Shown here in pieces: positions 6,813 to 10,160 of a stretch of 10,160 nucleotides of DNA. Origin of the DNA: Atopobiaceae bacterium (GTDB lineage Bacteria; Actinomycetota; Coriobacteriia; Coriobacteriales; Atopobiaceae). Location of the stretch: the NCBI GenBank assembly GCA_017460265.1, contig JAFUBJ010000107.1, forward strand, positions 1 through 10,160. Direction: 5' to 3'. The notes under the pieces were generated by a model. It did not search any database and was not told the origin of the DNA. It was given only the letters and a program-made list of their open reading frames with translations. The position numbers and the translations under genes are program-made. Numbering within the stretch: position 1 is the stretch's first letter; each line of letters begins with the position of its first letter.

Positions 6813-8867
6813 CTACAAGATGGCCGAACCACCCGTCACGATCCAGCAGGCCAGTAGCGCCGCCAGAAGCGCTCCCGTCCACACGTTGCCCGTCTTGCGA
6901 TAGCAGAACGTGCACGAGATGGAGAAGAACAGCACCTGTGGCACAAACAGGATCAAAATCGACATGAACGGCCCGCCGAACGTGGGGGTCAAGTACACGT
7001 CGGCGCCGGGGCCAATGCCCATGAAGAACGGCACGTACTCGAGCGCCACCACGCACAGGATGCCACCGGCCATGAGCACGAAGTTCTTGAACCAGTCCAG
7101 AAGTGCCCAGCCGATGCCTTCGCGGTAGCTTGCGCCCGTGCGCTGCCCCGCCATGATCTTTGAGTTGTTGAGCAGGTAGAACAGCGCAAAGATGGGAATG
7201 TACACACCAAACTGCTTGGCGCGCTCCGCGTTGAAGGGCCTGAAGAACGGCCAAATGAAGCGCAGGTCAAGGTCAAACAGCCGCACAAAGCCGTAGTTGA
7301 CGCCATACACCATGCCCGCCATGAGCAGTGCAAGCAGCGTCGACTCGAAGATCATCAGCGCGGTCTGACCGGCCCCGTTGCCCGACGTGAGGCCCGCGGC
7401 CTGCCAGTCGTAGCGCTCGCCGCGTCCGTGCGCCCGGCGCGCGCCAATGATTGACGTCACCACCATGATGAGAATGAGCGACAGGTACCAGCCCACAAAG
7501 CCGTTGCCAACCGTCATCTTGAAAATGCTCTCCGGAAGCGGCAGCAACCCGTGACCCAGTTGCGTCATGAATGGGAACGTGCAGGCAGAGCACACGATGG
7601 TGATGAGGGCAGCCAACAGCCAGCTGCCGGCACCTTTGATGGTTGAGCTGTCCGGCAACCCCTGCTGAGCACCGCGGAAGATGGGCGTTACCAGAAGCAG
7701 GCTCATGAGCGGGAACATCGCCAGACGCGTTGCCAACATGGCCGCCAGCACCAGCCATTCCTTGATCATGGCCACCTGGTTGGTCGGGTCCATGGACGTG
7801 CGCTGGCCAAGGGCCGTGCCAAACCATTCCATGGCGGTGGCCAGGCCGTGGCTGTCGTGCGTCGTCAGGCGATGGTTGGTGATGAGTAGCTCCATGCGAC
7901 GCGCCGTGCCGTCGGCAAAGGTGCCGTAGGTCTTGTCCCATGCGGCCGCCGTGGACGACGTTCTCAGAAACTCGTAACGCAACGGCGTCTTGAGCAGGCC
8001 GTCATTCACGTTGGGCTGATAGTCGCGGAAGTAGCTGAACTCGTCGTATTTGGCCTGCAGGAGCAGCACGTTGTTGAAATGGATCTTCTCCGTGTCGTAC
8101 ACGCTGGGCAGCTCGCGGAAGAGCTCTCCGCACTGCAGCACGATGGCCTTGGGCTCGATGCTCTCCCCCGCCTCGTTGGTGGCGCCGGAGAACGCCGCCG
8201 CAACAGACCAGCTCGACCACGTTCCCATGGAATGTCCGGTCAGGCCAAGGCGGGTGTCGTCCACGTAAGGCAGGCTTGCCAGATAGGTATAGGCATCAAT
8301 GCCTCCGCAGCTGCTGTCGGTGATGGAGTTGCCCGCGTCGTCGGTGGTATAGCGCTTGTCGAAGAAGCTCAGGTTAGAGAAGTTCATCAGGATGCGGTAG
8401 CGAATGGGACCGCTTATCTGCGCATATGTTCCGTCTGCCTCGGAATCGTTGCCATAGTTGACCTTGACCACGTGGTTGACGTAGCCGCGCTTGGTTAGCC
8501 CGGGGACCGTCGCGCCATGGCCGTATTCGTCGATGGAGAGCGCGACGTAGCCGCGGCGCGCCAGCTCGATGGCGTAGGCGGCGTTGGTCTCGTGGTCGTT
8601 TTGATAGCCGTGAAGGAGGAGCACGCCGGGAGCCGGGTCCTGCGCCGTTGCCGTCGAGGGAATGTAGAGCTTGTAGGCAATGTCACCCGCGCTCGTCTCT
8701 ATGATGCCATCCTCTATGTTCACGCGGCCGTTGTCGTGCTGCACGCGATCGGCCACAAACATGCATGCCGTAGCAACTGCAAGGAGGACCACCAGCAGCA
8801 AGAGGGCGGACTTCAGGTTTCGCGGTCGCCTGCTCTCAAAAACCTCTACGTTCATGTGGGTTGACAT
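6813..8867 (-). CDS. Alpha/beta hydrolase fused to a C-terminal multi-helix membrane domain
   Basis: A 684-aa protein. It has an N-terminal anchor helix at ~19-39, then an alpha/beta-hydrolase domain at ~55-355 that is probably extracytoplasmic. Within that domain: VLLLHGYQND (82-91) is the HG oxyanion region, GHSMG at 211-215 is the nucleophile elbow with Ser213, Asp275 in QAKYDE is the likely acid, and His340 (or His337) in THDSHG is the likely base. This is a dienelactone-hydrolase/peptidase-like layout. The second half (~370-684) has about eight hydrophobic helices (~371-392, 415-433, 455-475, 505-527, 552-567, 590-612, 632-653, 663-682). Its role is unknown: it may position the enzyme or handle a lipid or wall-linked substrate. 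The ATG at 8865-8867 follows AAGGGAG at a good distance. The substrate cannot be read from the sequence; ester or lipid hydrolysis is inference. It is convergent with the Tyr/Asp repeat protein gene, and copy 2 of the 309-bp palindrome lies about 150 bp upstream. Confidence 0.9.
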   Translation of the reverse strand: MSTHMNVEVFESRRPRNLKSALLLLVVLLAVATACMFVADRVQHDNGRVNIEDGIIETSAGDIAYKLYIPSTATAQDPAPGVLLLHGYQNDHETNAAYAIELARRGYVALSIDEYGHGATVPGLTKRGYVNHVVKVNYGNDSEADGTYAQISGPIRYRILMNFSNLSFFDKRYTTDDAGNSITDSSCGGIDAYTYLASLPYVDDTRLGLTGHSMGTWSSWSVAAAFSGATNEAGESIEPKAIVLQCGELFRELPSVYDTEKIHFNNVLLLQAKYDEFSYFRDYQPNVNDGLLKTPLRYEFLRTSSTAAAWDKTYGTFADGTARRMELLITNHRLTTHDSHGLATAMEWFGTALGQRTSMDPTNQVAMIKEWLVLAAMLATRLAMFPLMSLLLVTPIFRGAQQGLPDSSTIKGAGSWLLAALITIVCSACTFPFMTQLGHGLLPLPESIFKMTVGNGFVGWYLSLILIMVVTSIIGARRAHGRGERYDWQAAGLTSGNGAGQTALMIFESTLLALLMAGMVYGVNYGFVRLFDLDLRFIWPFFRPFNAERAKQFGVYIPIFALFYLLNNSKIMAGQRTGASYREGIGWALLDWFKNFVLMAGGILCVVALEYVPFFMGIGPGADVYLTPTFGGPFMSILILFVPQVLFFSISCTFCYRKTGNVWTGALLAALLACWIVTGGSAIL

Positions 8868-9018
8868 GGCGGTCTCCCTTCTCGTGTGCCTTTAGGCTAT
8901 CTCAGCTGCGGGAACGGCGGCGGAGTAGCGCGACAAACGCATGAAATTGCTCGGCCTACGCCGCATCCTATGGCTGAGGGCTAGTTAGGAGCCGCGAACG
9001 ACCACGGAAGGAAGCCCT

Positions 9019-9327
9019 GCACGTTAATATGGCTCGTTTTGGGCTTTTGCGTGTGGGTTGGACAAAAAACGCCAGCTGATGTATCTAATTAATTATTTGA
9101 TGTGTTGTTACAAACAATTCTACCTGCGCTTTTACAAATTGCCCCCTAACGCAAGGGGTGCCAATACCCCACCGACGGGAAACCGCACTTTATGCCTATC
9201 GAGCCATTTCGCAAAACCCCAGCTAGAAGAGCCAGTGATTATCTATCAATGTTTAAATTAGTTGCATCGGCTGGCGATTTTTGACCATTGGTAGTCCAAA
9301 AGGCGAATAACGGCCGAAATAACGTGC
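9019..9327. repeat. 309-bp imperfect palindromic element, copy 2
   Basis: It begins GCACGTTA and ends TAACGTGC, and is the same length as copy 1 by direct counting. The core GGACAAAAAACGCCAGCTGATG starts 41 bp in (9060), and its inverted partner ends 41 bp from the right end (9286), exactly as in copy 1. TTGAT lies at positions 79-83 of both arms and TA(C/G)CTG(C/G)G at position 103 of both arms, again as in copy 1. Left arms of the two copies resemble each other through the AT-rich TTAATT stretch, so both copies have the same orientation. It fills most of the ~490-bp gap between the hydrolase gene and nikR, ending 30 bp from the nikR stop. I found no clear target-site duplication and no credible gene inside it. 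Confidence 0.85.
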
Positions 9328-9357
9328 TGCCAGCTTGAAGTAACCGAAGACGACCGC

Positions 9358-9828
9358 CTACCGCTCGTGCTGATGCGTGTGGCTGTGCACGTGCTCGCAG
9401 CCCTTCGCGATCGTTGACTCAGTTGCCACGCAAACCAGCTTTCCGTGCCTGACCCCTTTGGTGCCCAGCAGCCGGTCCGCCAGCTCGTGAATCGAACCAC
9501 TAGGCCCGCGCACTGCCAGTGTCTCAAGGCAGTTGTCGTGGTCAAGATGCACATGCATCATCGACACAACGCACCCGATATAGTCATGCTGAATCTCGCC
9601 CAAGCGCTCCGCAAGGCCGGATGCATGGTGGCTGTACACCATAGTGATGCTGCCCACCACCTCCGCCTCAGGAGAGGAAAGATCGTCCTCAACCAAGTGC
9701 TCGCGAATAAGGTCACGTATCGCCTCGGACCGATTGGCCGCCAGCCCACGCCGAGCGGTATAGGCATCAAACTCCTCGAGCAGGGGCTCCGGAACTGCCA
9801 CTGAGAAGCGTACCAGGTCGCTTGCCAT
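9358..9828 (-). CDS. nikR: Nickel-responsive transcriptional regulator NikR
   Basis: A 156-aa ribbon-helix-helix regulator that, when bound to Ni(II), normally represses nickel uptake genes. Residues 5-45 form the DNA-binding ribbon-helix-helix: VRFSVAVPEPLLEEFD, then RSEAIRDLIREHL (33-45). The C-terminal ACT-like metal domain carries the full square-planar nickel set: His81 (QHDY), His92 and His94 (MHVHLDHDNC), and Cys100. The start is the ATG at 9826-9828, with AAGGAGA just upstream; the longer frame to 9912 has no support. The length is slightly above the usual 130-150 because of a tail with five alternating histidines (146, 148, 150, 152, 154). No nickel transporter, urease or hydrogenase gene is in the window, so the targets must lie elsewhere. 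It diverges from the zinc-ribbon gene, and their 95-bp spacer could carry a shared operator. Confidence 0.95.
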   Translation of the reverse strand: MASDLVRFSVAVPEPLLEEFDAYTARRGLAANRSEAIRDLIREHLVEDDLSSPEAEVVGSITMVYSHHASGLAERLGEIQHDYIGCVVSMMHVHLDHDNCLETLAVRGPSGSIHELADRLLGTKGVRHGKLVCVATESTIAKGCEHVHSHTHQHER

Positions 9829-9845
9829 GTCTCTCCTTGCGTTTG

Positions 9846-9887
9846 CCCGCTCAGGCGGGGTACAGTGAGGTCGCGCCGAAAAGGCGC
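9846..9887. promoter_or_regulatory. Two inverted repeats in the nikR / zinc-ribbon divergent spacer
   Basis: CCCGC-TCAG-GCGGG (9846-9859) and GCGCC-GAAAA-GGCGC (9873-9887) are perfect 5-bp dyads about 27 bp apart. They lie in the spacer between the divergent nikR and zinc-ribbon starts. They could be operator half-site pairs, including for NikR autoregulation, or leader hairpins. They do not match the E. coli NikR site (GTATGA with an inverted partner). I could not place confident -10/-35 boxes for either gene. Confidence 0.3.
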
Positions 9888-9923
9888 AGCTCAAATGTAG
9901 CGCATTTTTCAAGGGAGGCGGGC

Positions 9924-10100
9924 ATGGCAGACAACACCATTAGCGGGTCGGCGCTCGACAACTGGCTCATGGAGCCCGACTGCCCGCAGTGCGGCAGCGA
10001 AGACGTCAGGCTGGTAGAAGAGAAGCCCGACGGCTTTGGCGGCACCATCAAGGTCTGGTACTGCAACAAGTGCGGCCACACCTGGGTCGAGAAGGCGTAG
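9924..10100 (+). CDS. Small zinc-ribbon protein (58 aa)
   Basis: A short protein with two CxxC knuckles: Cys20/Cys23 (CPQCG) and Cys47/Cys50 (CNKCGHTW). They are separated by a 23-residue beta-hairpin-like stretch, the classic one-zinc ribbon arrangement. It resembles the C-terminal ribbon of TFIIS/RPB9-type proteins and many small bacterial zinc-ribbon proteins of unknown role. A nucleic-acid- or protein-binding function is inference. The ATG at 9924 follows AAGGGAGG (9911-9918) by five bases; the upstream in-frame extension to 9822 runs into the nikR coding region and lacks a ribosome site. It is transcribed divergently from nikR, so it may share metal-dependent control, but that is only positional. 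It is followed by a 12-bp palindrome and then a strong 34-nt palindrome. Confidence 0.85.
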   Translation: MADNTISGSALDNWLMEPDCPQCGSEDVRLVEEKPDGFGGTIKVWYCNKCGHTWVEKA

Positions 10101-10112
10101 CGTCCGCGGACG
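10101..10112. other. 12-bp perfect palindrome directly after the zinc-ribbon stop codon
   Basis: CGTCCGCGGACG is self-complementary and begins at the first base after the TAG stop. It may form part of the 3' end structure of the transcript or be a chance GC-rich palindrome. Fifteen bases separate it from the larger palindrome at 10127. Confidence 0.3.
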
Positions 10113-10126
10113 TGAGACGTTGGGGG

Positions 10127-10160
10127 TAGCCCCTTTTGTTGCGCGCAACAAAAGGGGCTA
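10127..10160. terminator. 34-nt perfect palindrome at the right edge, likely terminator
   Basis: TAGCCCCTTTTGTTGCG at 10127-10143 is mirrored exactly by 10144-10160. The RNA would form a stem of about 15 bp with a tiny GC loop. It starts 26 bp after the zinc-ribbon stop codon. The arms carry T and A tracts, so it could stop transcription from either side. The window ends at its last base, so any following T-run, and whether the palindrome extends, cannot be seen. Confidence 0.7.

Noticed and set aside
9058..9261. 67-codon plus-strand open frame within the second 309-bp palindrome
   Set aside because: No ribosome binding site, composition of intergenic type, and no counterpart in copy 1.

Overview
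This window looks like a chromosomal segment of a high-GC Gram-positive bacterium. The best guess is a host-associated member of the Coriobacteriia (Olsenella/Atopobium/Collinsella-like). That rests on strong GC bias with long antisense open frames, purine-rich Shine-Dalgarno sequences, GTG starts, and an HtpG N-terminus of the form seen in Firmicutes and Coriobacteriia. The assignment is inference from recollection, not a database result.

Layout, left to right. (1) The N-terminal part of htpG (Hsp90), minus strand, runs off the left edge. (2) A 516-bp gap holds a 309-bp imperfect palindromic repeat (copy 1, 1170-1478). (3) A minus-strand gene encodes a ~1017-aa membrane protein with two predicted extracytoplasmic sensor-like regions joined to a 12-helix, MFS-like bundle. 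(4) Divergent from it is a PHP-family histidinol-phosphatase-like gene (plus). (5) A short array of three ~50-bp repeats leads to a plus-strand gene for a single-pass membrane protein with an acidic exterior and four nonapeptide Tyr/Asp/Gly repeats. (6) A strong 17-bp hairpin separates it from a convergent minus-strand gene for a 684-aa alpha/beta hydrolase fused to a multi-helix membrane domain. (7) A second copy of the 309-bp palindrome (9019-9327) lies upstream of that gene. (8) nikR (nickel-responsive ribbon-helix-helix regulator, minus) is divergent from a 58-aa zinc-ribbon gene (plus). The window ends inside or at the end of a 34-nt perfect palindrome that is probably a terminator.

The genes do not form one obvious pathway: most are single-gene units facing each other or diverging. 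What ties the window together is the pair of 309-bp elements. Both are exactly 309 bp by my count, and both are imperfect palindromes whose four arms line up without gaps. The outer end (GCACGTTA), a ~26-bp core, a TTGAT block and a TACCTG-like block sit at identical distances from the ends in all four arms. Both copies lie about 110-150 bp upstream of a minus-strand start codon. No transposase is present in the window. This element is the strongest candidate here for something not explained by standard features.
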